Positions 24,135 to 32,598 of a DNA stretch of 64,000 nt are shown in pieces. The translations under genes were made by a program, and so were the position numbers. Below the pieces are notes generated by a model. It ran no database searches. It was not told the origin of the DNA and saw only the letters and a list, made by a program, of their open reading frames with translations. The stretch is taken from the NCBI RefSeq assembly GCF_014648775.1, contig NZ_BMRT01000003.1, positions 434,001 through 498,000 of the forward strand. Reading direction: 5' to 3'. Position 1 is the first letter of the stretch, and each line of letters opens with the position of its first letter. This DNA comes from Streptomyces abikoensis (lineage in GTDB: Bacteria; Actinomycetota; Actinomycetes; Streptomycetales; Streptomycetaceae).

Positions 24135-24971
24135 TCAGAACCGGTAGCGCAACAGCCGGTAGGCGTAGCGCAGCGGCCGCACCGACCGCATGACGCGGAC
24201 GATGAAGCGGTCCTGCACGGGCAGCCGGTCGGCGTACGGCGAGTCGCACATCGACCATTCGTCGAGCGCCCGCAGGCCGGGCACCGACCGTTCGAGGTCG
24301 CGGGGGTCGGCGACCGCCCACCCGAACGACGCCCCGGTCTGCCTGACCAGCCGCGCGTACTTCGCGATGTGCCGGGTCCACGGCAGCACCGCGTCGAACA
24401 TGATCACTCCGCCGGAGAGGTGGCCGGTGAGGTTCCGCAGCATCGCCAGGCCGTCGGCCTCGGCGAGGTACGGGGCCAGGCCCTCGGCGACCACGAGAGC
24501 GGGCCGGTCCTTGGGCACGGCCTCCAGCCAGCCCGCCTCGACGGCGGAGGCCGCGAGCATCCGGTAGCCGTCGGTCTCGTCGTACAGCTTGCGGCGCAGC
24601 TCGATCACATCGGGCAGGTCCACGTCGAACCACAGGGCGGTGTCCGGCACGTCGAGCCGGAAGGCCCTGCTGTCCAGTCCGCAGGCCAGGTGGAGGACGA
24701 CCGCGTCGGGGTGCTCGGCGAGGAACGCGTTCGCCCACTCGTCGAGCTTCTTCGCGCGGAAGGGAACCGTGCGGCGGTCACGGCCGGCGAACTTCATCTT
24801 GCGCCAGTCGTAGTCGAGCCGCCGCATCAGGCCCTCGGCCGTGGTGTCCCCGAGGACCGGCCGGGGGGAGCGGTTGTCCTGCGCCCGGACGTACAGCGGT
24901 GCGAGCAGGGTCTCCTGTACGCCGGTCAGCCGTACCGGTGCGGCCGTGCCGGGCGTCCCCTCGGCGCTCAT
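24135..24971 (-). CDS. tcmP: TcmP-type polyketide carboxyl O-methyltransferase
   Basis: 278 residues of the leucine-carboxyl-methyltransferase/PPM family: MKFAGRDRRTVPFRAKKLDE, VVLHLACGLDSRAFRLDVPD, WFDVDLPDVIELRRKLY and PALVVAEGLAPYLAEADGLA. TcmP methylates the C-9 carboxyl group of the tetracenomycin skeleton to a methyl ester, and this protein has the same fold, size and genetic setting. It is cytoplasmic and SAM-dependent. The ATG overlaps the preceding O-methyltransferase stop (ATGA). I rejected a longer start because the extra N-terminus is Arg-rich and has no ribosome site. Confidence 0.88.
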   Translation of the reverse strand: MSAEGTPGTAAPVRLTGVQETLLAPLYVRAQDNRSPRPVLGDTTAEGLMRRLDYDWRKMKFAGRDRRTVPFRAKKLDEWANAFLAEHPDAVVLHLACGLDSRAFRLDVPDTALWFDVDLPDVIELRRKLYDETDGYRMLAASAVEAGWLEAVPKDRPALVVAEGLAPYLAEADGLAMLRNLTGHLSGGVIMFDAVLPWTRHIAKYARLVRQTGASFGWAVADPRDLERSVPGLRALDEWSMCDSPYADRLPVQDRFIVRVMRSVRPLRYAYRLLRYRF

Positions 24972-26014
24972 ACCGGCCGGCATTCGAGCATGGCCCAGCG
25001 GTACTCGGGCCGGTTGGTCAGCTCGAAGCCGGTGGCGGCGAAGAGCTGCTGCCATTCGGTCAGGGTGCGCTCGCGGCCGCCGAAGAGGACGAGCATGTCG
25101 GCGTCGAGGAACTTGCCGTGGTCCCAGCGGTTGTCGGGGGACATCACCACGTCGAAGACGAGCAGCGTGGCCCCGCTCGTCCCGATGGCCGCGCGCAGGC
25201 GGTGCAGCAGGTCGAGCACCTTCTCGTCCGACCAGTTGTGCAGCACGCCCTTGAGGAGGTACGCGTCGCAGCCGGCGGGGATGGGCTCGGCGAAGAAGTC
25301 GCCGGGGACGACGGTGACGCGGTCGGCCACGCCGGCCTCCGCGAGCAGGGTGCCGGCGGACGCGGCGACCCGCGGAAGGTCCATGAGCACGGCGGTCGAC
25401 TCGGGCTGGCGACGCAGGACCTCGGCGAGGAACCAGCCGTCGCCGCCGCCCAGGTCGGCGATCCGGCCGAAGCGCTCGAGCCCGAGCCCGGGCAGCTCCT
25501 CGGCGACCAGTTTGCGGCTCCAGTGCATCATGAACCGCTCGAAGAACTCGCCGGCCTCCGGGTGGCTTTCGAGGTATTCGTAGAAGGACTGGCCGAAGAC
25601 CTCGTCGAACGCCGGACCGCCGGTGCGGACGCTGTGCATGATCCGCTCGAACGGCCGCAGGGTCAGTTCCATGTTGTTGTACTTCACGAGCGGGAGGATG
25701 CTGCCGGGGTGACCGGGGCGCAGGCCGTCCGAGAGGGGCGTCGCCGAGAAGACCTTCTCCGGGCCCTCGGCGAAGATGCCCACGGACGCCGCGATGCGCA
25801 GGATCCGGTACAGCGACAGGGCGTGGGTGCCGGTCGCCTCGGCCAGTTCGTCGACGGCCACCGCGTCGTCGCCGATCCGTTCGGCGATGCCCAGCTCCAC
25901 CAGCACGTGGACGATCCTGGCCAGCCGGCCGCCGCCGGCCAGCAGCAGCAGGCGCTGGGCGTGGAGGTCGGTCGGCAGCGCCGCGGCCGTCACCTGTTCG
26001 CGGGTCGAGGTCAT
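24968..26014 (-). CDS. Polyketide O-methyltransferase (acetylserotonin OMT-like; TcmN C-terminal/TcmO type)
   Basis: 348 residues. An N-terminal winged-helix dimerisation domain ([40 protein letters not shown]) precedes a Rossmann domain with [47 protein letters not shown] and the probable catalytic His in that last motif. It belongs with TcmN's methyltransferase half and TcmO. Placed directly after the cyclase gene, it most likely corresponds to the 3-O-methyltransferase part of TcmN as a separate protein. Its ATG overlaps the cyclase stop (ATGA). It is the only enzyme of this type in the cluster, so a TcmO counterpart is missing. Confidence 0.88.
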   Translation of the reverse strand: MTSTREQVTAAALPTDLHAQRLLLLAGGGRLARIVHVLVELGIAERIGDDAVAVDELAEATGTHALSLYRILRIAASVGIFAEGPEKVFSATPLSDGLRPGHPGSILPLVKYNNMELTLRPFERIMHSVRTGGPAFDEVFGQSFYEYLESHPEAGEFFERFMMHWSRKLVAEELPGLGLERFGRIADLGGGDGWFLAEVLRRQPESTAVLMDLPRVAASAGTLLAEAGVADRVTVVPGDFFAEPIPAGCDAYLLKGVLHNWSDEKVLDLLHRLRAAIGTSGATLLVFDVVMSPDNRWDHGKFLDADMLVLFGGRERTLTEWQQLFAATGFELTNRPEYRWAMLECRPV

Positions 26015-26469
26015 GACGTCTCCTTGGCTGCGCGGGCTTCGATCGCCTGCTTGATCCGGTTCATGTTCTTGCGGCTGGCCCCGTCGATCCGGGCCACCAT
26101 GGCGGCGTCGTCGAACGGCGCCTCGTCCTTGACCTCGAACTCCTGCACCCACCGCATCTCGACGCCTTCCGGGGTCTGGCGGTAGGACCAGGCGAGGTCC
26201 ATGTACGTGAAGGGCCCGGTCTCGATCCGGTGGGCGGAGACCGTGAGGTTCTCGCGATCGGGCGTGCGGCGGGAGACCCAGGACCACTCACGCCCGTCGG
26301 CGTCGGGCTTGGTGGTCAGCCGGAACTCGATGGCATCGCCGTCGCGGCGCAGAATCTCCGCGGCGGCGTACTCGCCGAACAGCGTCGGCCAGGACTCGAC
26401 GTCGTTGGTCATCTCCCAGACCAGGTCGAGGGGCGCGTCGATGACGATCGCGTTGTCGGTCCTGGCCAT
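26011..26469 (-). CDS. tcmN: Polyketide aromatase/cyclase, TcmN N-terminal type (SRPBCC)
   Basis: 152 residues of the START/SRPBCC fold. It begins [20 protein letters not shown] and continues [39 protein letters not shown] and [17 protein letters not shown], closely following the TcmN ARO/CYC domain. That domain holds the nascent poly-beta-keto chain and directs the first C9-C14 ring closures. In S. glaucescens TcmN the cyclase is fused to an O-methyltransferase; here it stops after the cyclase domain. The start overlaps the ACP stop by one base (TGATG), suggesting coupled synthesis with the minimal PKS. Confidence 0.93.
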   Translation of the reverse strand: MARTDNAIVIDAPLDLVWEMTNDVESWPTLFGEYAAAEILRRDGDAIEFRLTTKPDADGREWSWVSRRTPDRENLTVSAHRIETGPFTYMDLAWSYRQTPEGVEMRWVQEFEVKDEAPFDDAAMVARIDGASRKNMNRIKQAIEARAAKETS

Positions 26470-26714
26470 CAGGCGGCCGCCTTCCCGTTGGCGGCGGCCA
26501 GCGTGGCGCGCGGGGTCTTGAGCTCGAAGATGTCGTCGTCGGACAGCTCGATCCCGTGGTCGCGCTTCAGCGTCGCGAAGAGCTCGAGCAGGGCGAGCGA
26601 GTCGTAGCCGAGGTCGTCGTAGGTCAGGTCGAGGATGTCGCCGTCCAGGTCGGCGACGTCGGAGTCGCCCGCCGACTTACGGAGGGCCTGGACCAGTTGT
26701 TCCAGAGACAGCAA
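26469..26714 (-). CDS. tcmM: Type II PKS acyl carrier protein
   Basis: 81 residues. The phosphopantetheine attachment site is Ser39 in [11 protein letters not shown]. The rest is a typical acidic four-helix ACP ([34 protein letters not shown]). It carries the malonyl extender units and the growing chain for the KS-alpha/KS-beta pair. The start is TTG at 26714, supported by GAGGTG seven bases upstream; no ATG or GTG fits the family's N-terminus. A 47-base gap separates it from KS-beta, the only notable break in this part of the operon. Confidence 0.93.
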   Translation of the reverse strand: MLSLEQLVQALRKSAGDSDVADLDGDILDLTYDDLGYDSLALLELFATLKRDHGIELSDDDIFELKTPRATLAAANGKAAA

Positions 26715-26761
26715 AACGGTTCACCTCAAAGGACGTACGGAAAGTAAGGGTGGTGCCGGCG

Positions 26762-27982
26762 TCAGACGCGGCTGAGGACGACGGCGGAATTGAATCCGCC
26801 GGTGCCGCGCGCGACGACCAGGGCGGTCGTCAGCGGCGTCTCACGAGGCTGGCCGAGCACGAGGTCGAGCTCCGGCGGGGCGCTCGCGGTGCCGGTGGTC
26901 GGCGGGATGACGCCGTGCTCCAGGGCCAGCAGGGCGGTGGCCATGTCGAGCGCGCCGCCGCCGGCGTAGAGCCGTCCGGTCATGGACTTGGGGGCGGTGA
27001 CGGGCACGCCCGCCGGGCCGAAGACCCTGGCCAGCGCCTCGACCTCCGCCCGGTCCTGCTCGGGGACGCCGGCCGCGTCGGCGAAGACGACGTCGACGTC
27101 CTCCGGCGACAGCCGGGCCTCGTCGAGCGCCAGACGGATCGCCCGTGCGAGCCCCGGGGGCCGGCCGAGGCCGGGCCTGGGGTCGAAGGTCGAGGCATGG
27201 CCGGCGATACGGCCGTAGACGCGGCCCGCGCCCCGGGCCCTGGCCCGGTCGGCGTCCTCGACCACCAGGGTCGCGCCGCCCTCGCCGGGCACCCAGCCGG
27301 CCGCGTCGGGATCGAAGGGCAGATAGGCGCGCCGGGGGTCCTCCTCGGTGCTCAGCAGCCCGCTGGGAATCTGGGCGACGAGGCCCCACGGGCAGACCGA
27401 GGCCTCGAACCCCCCGGTGATCGCCGTCCGCAGCGTGCCCTTGGCCACCAGCCGGACGGCCTCGGCGGCGGCGTCGAGCCCGCCGGCCTGCTCGGCGACC
27501 ATCACCGAGCTGTGACCGCGGAAGCCGTTGCGAATGGAGATCTGCCCCGTGTTCACCGCGTAGAACCAGGCGAACGACTGGTACGCGCTGACCTCGGCCG
27601 GGCCGGTCCGCCACAGCTTCTGCAGCTCCCGCTGGCCGAACTCGAAGCCGCCGGACGCGCTGGCGGTGATGACGCCGGTGGAGCAGTCGTCGAGTTCGGA
27701 GGGGGTGAGACCGGCGTCCGCCAGGGCCCAGTCGGTCGCGACCAGGGCGTGCTGGGTCATCCGGTCGGTCTGCGGCAGCAGCCGCCGGGGCAGGTGCTGC
27801 CCCGCGTCGAAGTCCAGGACCTCACCGGCGACGCGCACGGGGTAGCCGCCGGCGTCGAAGGAGCTGATGGTCCGCAGGCCGCTGCGCCCTTCGAGGACCG
27901 ACTCCCAATACGCCTTCTTGCCCGAGGCGTTGGCCGCGATGACGCCGAGGCCGGTGATCCAGGGCGAGGCGGTGCCGGTCAT
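26762..27982 (-). CDS. tcmL: Type II PKS chain length factor (KS-beta)
   Basis: 406 residues of the ketosynthase fold in which the catalytic Cys is replaced by Gln165 ([19 protein letters not shown]), the diagnostic feature of a chain length factor. Other matches are [38 protein letters not shown] and [14 protein letters not shown] at the C-terminus. It pairs with KS-alpha, generates acetyl starter by malonyl-ACP decarboxylation and sets the chain length, here probably ten acetate units by analogy with TcmL. The start overlaps the KS-alpha stop (ATGA), favouring one-to-one synthesis of the heterodimer. Confidence 0.94.
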   Translation of the reverse strand: MTGTASPWITGLGVIAANASGKKAYWESVLEGRSGLRTISSFDAGGYPVRVAGEVLDFDAGQHLPRRLLPQTDRMTQHALVATDWALADAGLTPSELDDCSTGVITASASGGFEFGQRELQKLWRTGPAEVSAYQSFAWFYAVNTGQISIRNGFRGHSSVMVAEQAGGLDAAAEAVRLVAKGTLRTAITGGFEASVCPWGLVAQIPSGLLSTEEDPRRAYLPFDPDAAGWVPGEGGATLVVEDADRARARGAGRVYGRIAGHASTFDPRPGLGRPPGLARAIRLALDEARLSPEDVDVVFADAAGVPEQDRAEVEALARVFGPAGVPVTAPKSMTGRLYAGGGALDMATALLALEHGVIPPTTGTASAPPELDLVLGQPRETPLTTALVVARGTGGFNSAVVLSRV

Positions 27983-29250
27983 CGCCGCCCCTGTTCCGGC
28001 CGGGTGAGCAGCGCGGCGCTCTGGAACCCCCCGAATCCGCTGCCGACACTGAGGACCGTGTCCAGCGTGGCGGTGCGGGCCGTGTTCGGCACATAGTCGA
28101 GGTCGCACTCGGGGTCGGGCTCGGCGTAGTTCGCCGTCGGCGGGATCACTCCGTGCTCCATGGCCAGTACACAGGCGGCGAGTTCGACGGAACCGATGGC
28201 CCCCAGGGAGTGCCCGATCATCGACTTGATCGAGCTGATCGGCACGTCGTGGGCGCGGGCGCCGAAGCTGCGCTTGAACGCGGCGGTCTCGTGCCGGTCG
28301 TTCTGCCGGGTGCCCGAGCCGTGGGCGTTGATGTAGTCGACGTCCGCCGGGGCGCGGCGGGCCTGGTCCAGCGCGGCGTCGATGGCCGCCGCCATCTCCC
28401 TGCCGTCCGGGCGCAGTCCGGTCATGTGGTACGCGTTGCAGAAGGTGGCGAAGCCGGACAGCTCCGCGTAGACGCGGGCACCACGGCGCAGTGCGGCCTC
28501 GCGCTCCTCCAGCACGAACACCGCGGCGCCCTCGCCGAGGACGAACCCGTCCCGGCGGCGGTCGAAGGGGCGGGAGGCGTGGGCGGGATCGTCGTTGTTC
28601 GCCGACGTCGCCTTGATCGCGTCGAAGCAGGCGACGGTGATCGGTGAGATCGGGGCGTCGGTGGCGCCGGCCAGCACCACCTCGGCGCGGCCGTCGCGGA
28701 TGAGCTCCGCGCCGTGGCCGACGGCGTCGAGCCCCGAGGTGCATCCGGTCGACACCAGCTTCACCGGGCCCTCGGCCCCCACCTCCCATGCGACTTCGCG
28801 CGGTATGGAGGTGGGCGAGAAGTAGTCGAAGAGCTGGTCGACGCCGAGCGTGTGGTCGACGAGCCAGTCGGCCCCGCCGTGGCTGACCCGGGCGTACTCG
28901 GTGTCCAGGCTCGTCGTGCAGCCGACCGCGCTGCCGATGCTCACGCCCAGCTTCTCCGGGGCCAGCGCGGCCGTCTCCAGGCCGCTGTCCTCGATGGCCT
29001 CGCGGACGGAGGCGACGGCGAGGAGGGTGGCCCGGTCCCAGCGCTCGACCTCCCGCGGGGTGAAGCCCTCGGCCAGGGGGTCGAAGTCGATCTCACCGGC
29101 GATCCGGGAGCGGAAGGGCGCCGGGTCGAAGGAGGAGATGGTCCGGGTCGCGGTCCGGCCCGAGCTCAGCAGGTCCCAGAACTCCTTGACGCCACGCCCT
29201 CCGGGGGCCCGGACGCCGACCCCCGTGATGACCGCCCGGCGGCCGGTCAT
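27979..29250 (-). CDS. tcmK: Type II PKS ketosynthase (KS-alpha)
   Basis: 423 residues. The active-site Cys170 is in [16 protein letters not shown], His310 is in [13 protein letters not shown], and Lys342 and His347 are in [14 protein letters not shown], so the whole Cys-His-His-Lys set is present. The enzyme performs the decarboxylative condensations that build the poly-beta-ketone. The N-terminus [17 protein letters not shown] and the C-terminal [16 protein letters not shown] are typical of the family. Length and neighbours match TcmK. The start overlaps the cupin gene stop (ATGA) and the stop overlaps KS-beta. Confidence 0.95.
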   Translation of the reverse strand: MTGRRAVITGVGVRAPGGRGVKEFWDLLSSGRTATRTISSFDPAPFRSRIAGEIDFDPLAEGFTPREVERWDRATLLAVASVREAIEDSGLETAALAPEKLGVSIGSAVGCTTSLDTEYARVSHGGADWLVDHTLGVDQLFDYFSPTSIPREVAWEVGAEGPVKLVSTGCTSGLDAVGHGAELIRDGRAEVVLAGATDAPISPITVACFDAIKATSANNDDPAHASRPFDRRRDGFVLGEGAAVFVLEEREAALRRGARVYAELSGFATFCNAYHMTGLRPDGREMAAAIDAALDQARRAPADVDYINAHGSGTRQNDRHETAAFKRSFGARAHDVPISSIKSMIGHSLGAIGSVELAACVLAMEHGVIPPTANYAEPDPECDLDYVPNTARTATLDTVLSVGSGFGGFQSAALLTRPEQGRR

Positions 29251-29678
29251 TCGACGCCCCCGACCTTGGGCGGGGCTTCGCCGGGGTTCGGCACGGGCTC
29301 GGTGTCGACGTGGCCCAGCTCCGGCCGGGGGGCCAGCGGGCTGATCTGGAAGACGAAGCGGGCGGGGACCTCGCCCCGGTTCTCGATCCGGTTGCGCTGG
29401 CCCCGGGTGATGAGCACCGCCTGGTGTTCCTCCAGGGCGGCCTCGTGGCCGTTGATGGTCACGACCACCGAACCGGTGACGACGTAGAGGTACTTGTCGG
29501 AGTACGGGTGGTAGTGCTCGCTGACCCACTCCCCCGGCTCCAGGTCGGTCGTGCCCAGGAAACCGGAGGTGGCGCCCGCCGACTTGGGGGTGAGCAGTGC
29601 CCGGGTCCGGCCGCCCTGCCGTGAGCTGGGCGTGACGTCCGCGACCCCGATGATGGGTGGTGGTACCGGCGCGATCAT
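29247..29678 (-). CDS. tcmJ: TcmJ-like cupin polyketide cyclase
   Basis: 143 residues with a single cupin barrel. The metal-site motif is in [20 protein letters not shown] (two His and a downstream Glu/Lys), and the second motif is in [19 protein letters not shown]. TcmJ-type proteins improve the fidelity or yield of polyketide cyclisation together with TcmN; the exact reaction is unsettled. The proline-rich N-terminus ([15 protein letters not shown]) fits the family. It lies 12 bases after the TcmI-type gene and overlaps KS-alpha. Confidence 0.88.
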   Translation of the reverse strand: MIAPVPPPIIGVADVTPSSRQGGRTRALLTPKSAGATSGFLGTTDLEPGEWVSEHYHPYSDKYLYVVTGSVVVTINGHEAALEEHQAVLITRGQRNRIENRGEVPARFVFQISPLAPRPELGHVDTEPVPNPGEAPPKVGGVE

Positions 29679-29690
29679 GTCGTTCCTTTC

Positions 29691-30011
29691 TCAGGCTTCC
29701 CAGGTGTAGATGACTTCGGCCTTCGAGTCGGTGAGCTGCTGCCACTGGGACGAGTAGGGCGTCAGGTACTTGCCGACCTCGCTGTTCACGGCCTGGAACC
29801 GGGGGTCCGAGCGGGCCTCGAGGAGCTTGGGCATGATGTCCTCGTCGGCCTCGATGAGGTGCATGTACAGATCGTGGAAGCGGAACAGCACCCGGCGGCT
29901 GAGCCCGATCTCCTCGGGCAGTCCGGTGCCGTCGTGCTCGGCGAAGGCCGCGGCGACGTGTTCGGCGTCGTCGGGGTCCATGCGGAGCACCATCAGCGCG
30001 CGGTAGGCCAT
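29691..30011 (-). CDS. tcmI: TcmI-type polyketide cyclase
   Basis: 106 residues of the dimeric alpha+beta barrel TcmI family: [38 protein letters not shown] and AEVIYTWEA. TcmI closes the last ring, converting tetracenomycin F2 to F1. Size and position between TcmH and TcmJ types are as in the tcm cluster. It begins one base after the TcmH-type stop, so both come from one message. No signal peptide; cytoplasmic. Confidence 0.9.
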   Translation of the reverse strand: MAYRALMVLRMDPDDAEHVAAAFAEHDGTGLPEEIGLSRRVLFRFHDLYMHLIEADEDIMPKLLEARSDPRFQAVNSEVGKYLTPYSSQWQQLTDSKAEVIYTWEA

Positions 30012-30012
30012 G

Positions 30013-30345
30013 TCAGCGCCCTCCGGTCGGTGCGGCCACGTACGAGAGCGTGCAGGGGATCGACTTGGGCGAGGAGATCCCCCGGCAGAAGGCGAAGTGC
30101 TCCTGGAGCCCGGGGTCCGCGTGCATGGCGCGGAAGCTCTCCTCGCTCTCCCACTGCGCGTAGTTGACGACCTGGGTGCCGTCGTGGCTCAGGTGGAAGT
30201 TGGCCGAGACGAAGCCGGGCATGTGCCGGATCTTCTCCTCGGTGACCCCGGTCAGGTGCCGGTAGAGCTTTTCCTGGTCGGCGGGTGCGACGGTGAAGAC
30301 GTTGACCAGTGTGTAGAAGCCGTCGTCGGTGGAGAGGCGGGTCAT
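30013..30345 (-). CDS. tcmH: TcmH-type anthrone monooxygenase (ABM domain)
   Basis: 110 residues with an antibiotic-biosynthesis-monooxygenase fold: FYTLVNVFTVAPADQEKLYR, MPGFVSANFHLSHDGTQVVN and YAQWESEESFRAMHADPG. TcmH-like enzymes oxidise the anthrone (tetracenomycin F1 to the 5,12-quinone D3) with O2 and no flavin or metal. The gene follows the large FAD oxygenase by 12 bases with a GAGGTAACC-type ribosome site. The product would be the substrate for methylations and then for the TcmG-type triple hydroxylase. Confidence 0.9.
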   Translation of the reverse strand: MTRLSTDDGFYTLVNVFTVAPADQEKLYRHLTGVTEEKIRHMPGFVSANFHLSHDGTQVVNYAQWESEESFRAMHADPGLQEHFAFCRGISSPKSIPCTLSYVAAPTGGR

Positions 30346-30357
30346 TTCGGTTACCTC

Positions 30358-31998
30358 CTACTGCGCGGTGGCCGGCCGGCCCGGGCGGGCCAGGATGCGG
30401 TCGAGGACCTCGGTCAGGGCGGCCTGGGGATCGTCGGCCGCCTCGTCGGAGCGCCAGGCGACGAAGCCGTCGGGACGGATGAGCAGGGCGCCGCCGGAAC
30501 CCAGCCCGGTGGCCTCGGTCAGCGAGTCCTCGGGGTCCGTCAGCGTCGTGCCGAGCACGTGCGCCGTCAGGGGGATGCCGGCCGTCGCCGCCGCGCGCTC
30601 CGCGGCGGTCGCCCAGGCGGCGCCGTCCTGGCGCGTCAGCAGCACGAATCCGTCGACCGCGAGGTCGACCGAGGAGACGCGCTCACCCTCCTTGTCGAAC
30701 CACAGGTGCGGTACGCGATAGCCCGGCTCGCCCTTGAGCGTGAGCTCACGGGGGATCGCGGTGGGGTACCCCGGTCCGGCCACGGCGTCGGAGGAGTACC
30801 GGTGGCCGACGGCGACGACCTTGGTGTCGATGAGCTTGGCGCCGAGCTCGCCGTCGTCGTTCAGCCGGAAGGTGTGGCGCATCCACGCCTGGTCGGCGAT
30901 CTCGGCGCCGACCGCGTGCCGTTCCTGCTGGTAGGTGTCGAGCAGTTCCTCTCCCGCCCAGCCCTTGAGCACGGCGGCGAGCTTCCAGGCCAGGTTGTGT
31001 CCGTCCTGGATGCCGCCGTTGGCGCCGAACGCCCCGGCCGGCGGGTGGACATGAGCGGCGTCGCCGGCCAGGAACACCCGGCCGCTTCGATAGGCGTCCG
31101 CGACGTTGTGCGACATCTCCCAGGGCTGGGTGAGCTGGATGTCGAGGGGGACGTCGGGGATGTCCAGGGCGGTGCGGACGATCTGTTCACAGCGCTCGGG
31201 GCCGAAGTCGTCGCCCCCGGCGCGGTGGGCGTCGCAGAAGAAGCCGAAGATCCACCGGTCCTCGTCGAACGTCTGCAGCACCCCCGGGGCGGCGGGGTTC
31301 GCGATGTAGCTGATGACGAACCGGCGACCCTGCAGCACAGGGTCGAAGTCGGCCTTGAACAGGACGCTCATGGCCTTGCCCAGCGAACCGTGCCCGGTGC
31401 TGGTGATGTCCAGGGCCTGCCGGATACGGCTGCGGACACCGTCGGCGCCGATGACGTAGGCGGCCCGGACGGTCGTCTGCTCACCCGTCGTACGGTTGGT
31501 GATCAGCGCTTCCACATGGTCCGCGTGCTGGGTGAACGACTCGAGCTGGGTGTGGAAGCGGATGTCGGCGCCCCGGCGGACGGCCTCGTCCCGCAGGATG
31601 GGCTCCAGCTTGTCCTGGCCGCACCACTGGGAGCGGGTGGGGCTGACATCGGACATGTCGAGGGAGGGCTCCTCGACGATCATGGCCTGTTTGATGTCGG
31701 CGAGGTTGCGGGCGCGCAGGACGACCCACGGGATCTGGTCGGTGGGCTGGCCGAGTTCACGCCAGCGCTTGCCTTCGATGAGCTGGAGACTGCGGCCCAC
31801 CACGGTCTCCTCGAGACCCGCGTTGCGCAGCAGCTCCATCGTGCGCGAGTTGATGCCCGACGCGCGGGTCAGGAACGTCGTGTCCCGGTGCCGCTCCACC
31901 AGCAGGCAGTCAACGCCCTGTTGACGCAGGAAGAGCGCGGCGGACAGGCCGGTCAGGCCGCCGCCGACGATGAGAACGGGAACTTCCAGGTGGTCCAT
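30358..31998 (-). CDS. tcmG: TcmG/ElmG-type FAD-dependent polyketide hydroxylase
   Basis: 546 residues of the class A flavoprotein aromatic hydroxylases. The FAD-binding GGGLTG is at residues 12-17, the DG motif in YVIGADGVRSRIR, and the second FAD motif in GRVFLAGDAAHVHPPAGAFG then ANGGIQDGHNLAWKLAAVL. The thioredoxin-like C-terminal domain is present (to PGRPATAQ). TcmG and ElmG add three hydroxyl groups at C-4, C-4a and C-12a of tetracenomycin A2 in one sequence. It is the first gene of the 14-gene minus-strand operon, so the main promoter should lie upstream of 31998. The start is ATG with CGGAGTG seven bases before it. Confidence 0.92.
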   Translation of the reverse strand: MDHLEVPVLIVGGGLTGLSAALFLRQQGVDCLLVERHRDTTFLTRASGINSRTMELLRNAGLEETVVGRSLQLIEGKRWRELGQPTDQIPWVVLRARNLADIKQAMIVEEPSLDMSDVSPTRSQWCGQDKLEPILRDEAVRRGADIRFHTQLESFTQHADHVEALITNRTTGEQTTVRAAYVIGADGVRSRIRQALDITSTGHGSLGKAMSVLFKADFDPVLQGRRFVISYIANPAAPGVLQTFDEDRWIFGFFCDAHRAGGDDFGPERCEQIVRTALDIPDVPLDIQLTQPWEMSHNVADAYRSGRVFLAGDAAHVHPPAGAFGANGGIQDGHNLAWKLAAVLKGWAGEELLDTYQQERHAVGAEIADQAWMRHTFRLNDDGELGAKLIDTKVVAVGHRYSSDAVAGPGYPTAIPRELTLKGEPGYRVPHLWFDKEGERVSSVDLAVDGFVLLTRQDGAAWATAAERAAATAGIPLTAHVLGTTLTDPEDSLTEATGLGSGGALLIRPDGFVAWRSDEAADDPQAALTEVLDRILARPGRPATAQ

Positions 31999-32526
31999 CC
32001 ATCACTCCGGCTCGGTAGGACATCGGTGGTGGCACCTGTGGATACCGCGACGGGAGCACGAGGAGGACGGCGGACGTACGACATACGCGACCAATGACCT
32101 GTTCATGGCATCACCCCCCGTATCGCAGATCACTTCAGACTGCTTGGTGCGCTGAGGCCACTTAGGTATCACCCATCACATGAGCCGGGACAGCGCGAAT
32201 TTCCGGAAGTTGGCTTGTTCCCGCCCTCCCCGCCGACCGCCGCCACTGGGCCGTTGACCTGATTTGACGGACCGGGCCGCACCCTCGCCGCTTATGACAA
32301 GGCGGCTGATTTTCGTATGCGGCGAACCGAGCAGTTGATCACTTAGATCCGGCACATCACGGCAGTTCGGACCGCCTTCGTGAAAGGGACGCATAGGTAC
32401 GTGGCATGGAAATCACGCACCTTTTCCCCTTTCCACCGCATCAAGACGGGGAGACGAGTGCATGCATGTTCAAATAAACGTGCTTCGCGACAATTCACGT
32501 CATGCGGCGGGATGACGGGACGAGAA
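31999..32526. promoter_or_regulatory. Intergenic region upstream of the polyketide operon, 528 bp
   Basis: The promoter of the 14-gene operon should be here. It is noticeably more AT-rich than the neighbours. The octamer GATCACTT occurs twice, in GCAGATCACTTCAG near 32126 and TTGATCACTTAGATC near 32336, and GTGAT-type repeats appear on the minus strand near 32110-32180. I could not place -10 and -35 boxes, and I see no convincing small gene and no SARP-type heptamer repeat. Confidence 0.4.
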
Positions 32527-32570
32527 ACCCCGAGGGGGCGAACCGCTGTCGCGGTTCGCCCCCTCGGGGT
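32527..32570 (-). terminator. Strong hairpin terminator downstream of the methyltransferase gene
   Basis: A perfect 20-bp stem, ACCCCGAGGGGGCGAACCGC with its complement, and a four-base TGTC loop. It sits 28 bases past the stop of the gene at 32599-33741 and insulates the polyketide operon promoter region from it. Confidence 0.9.
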
Positions 32571-32598
32571 GTCGGTGTCCGGTGGGAAGGCGCTGTGC

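Noticed and set aside
32176..32394. 72-codon minus-strand open frame upstream of the TcmG-type gene
   Set aside because: No ribosome site, low-complexity Arg/Gly composition, and AT content unlike coding DNA nearby; more likely promoter region.
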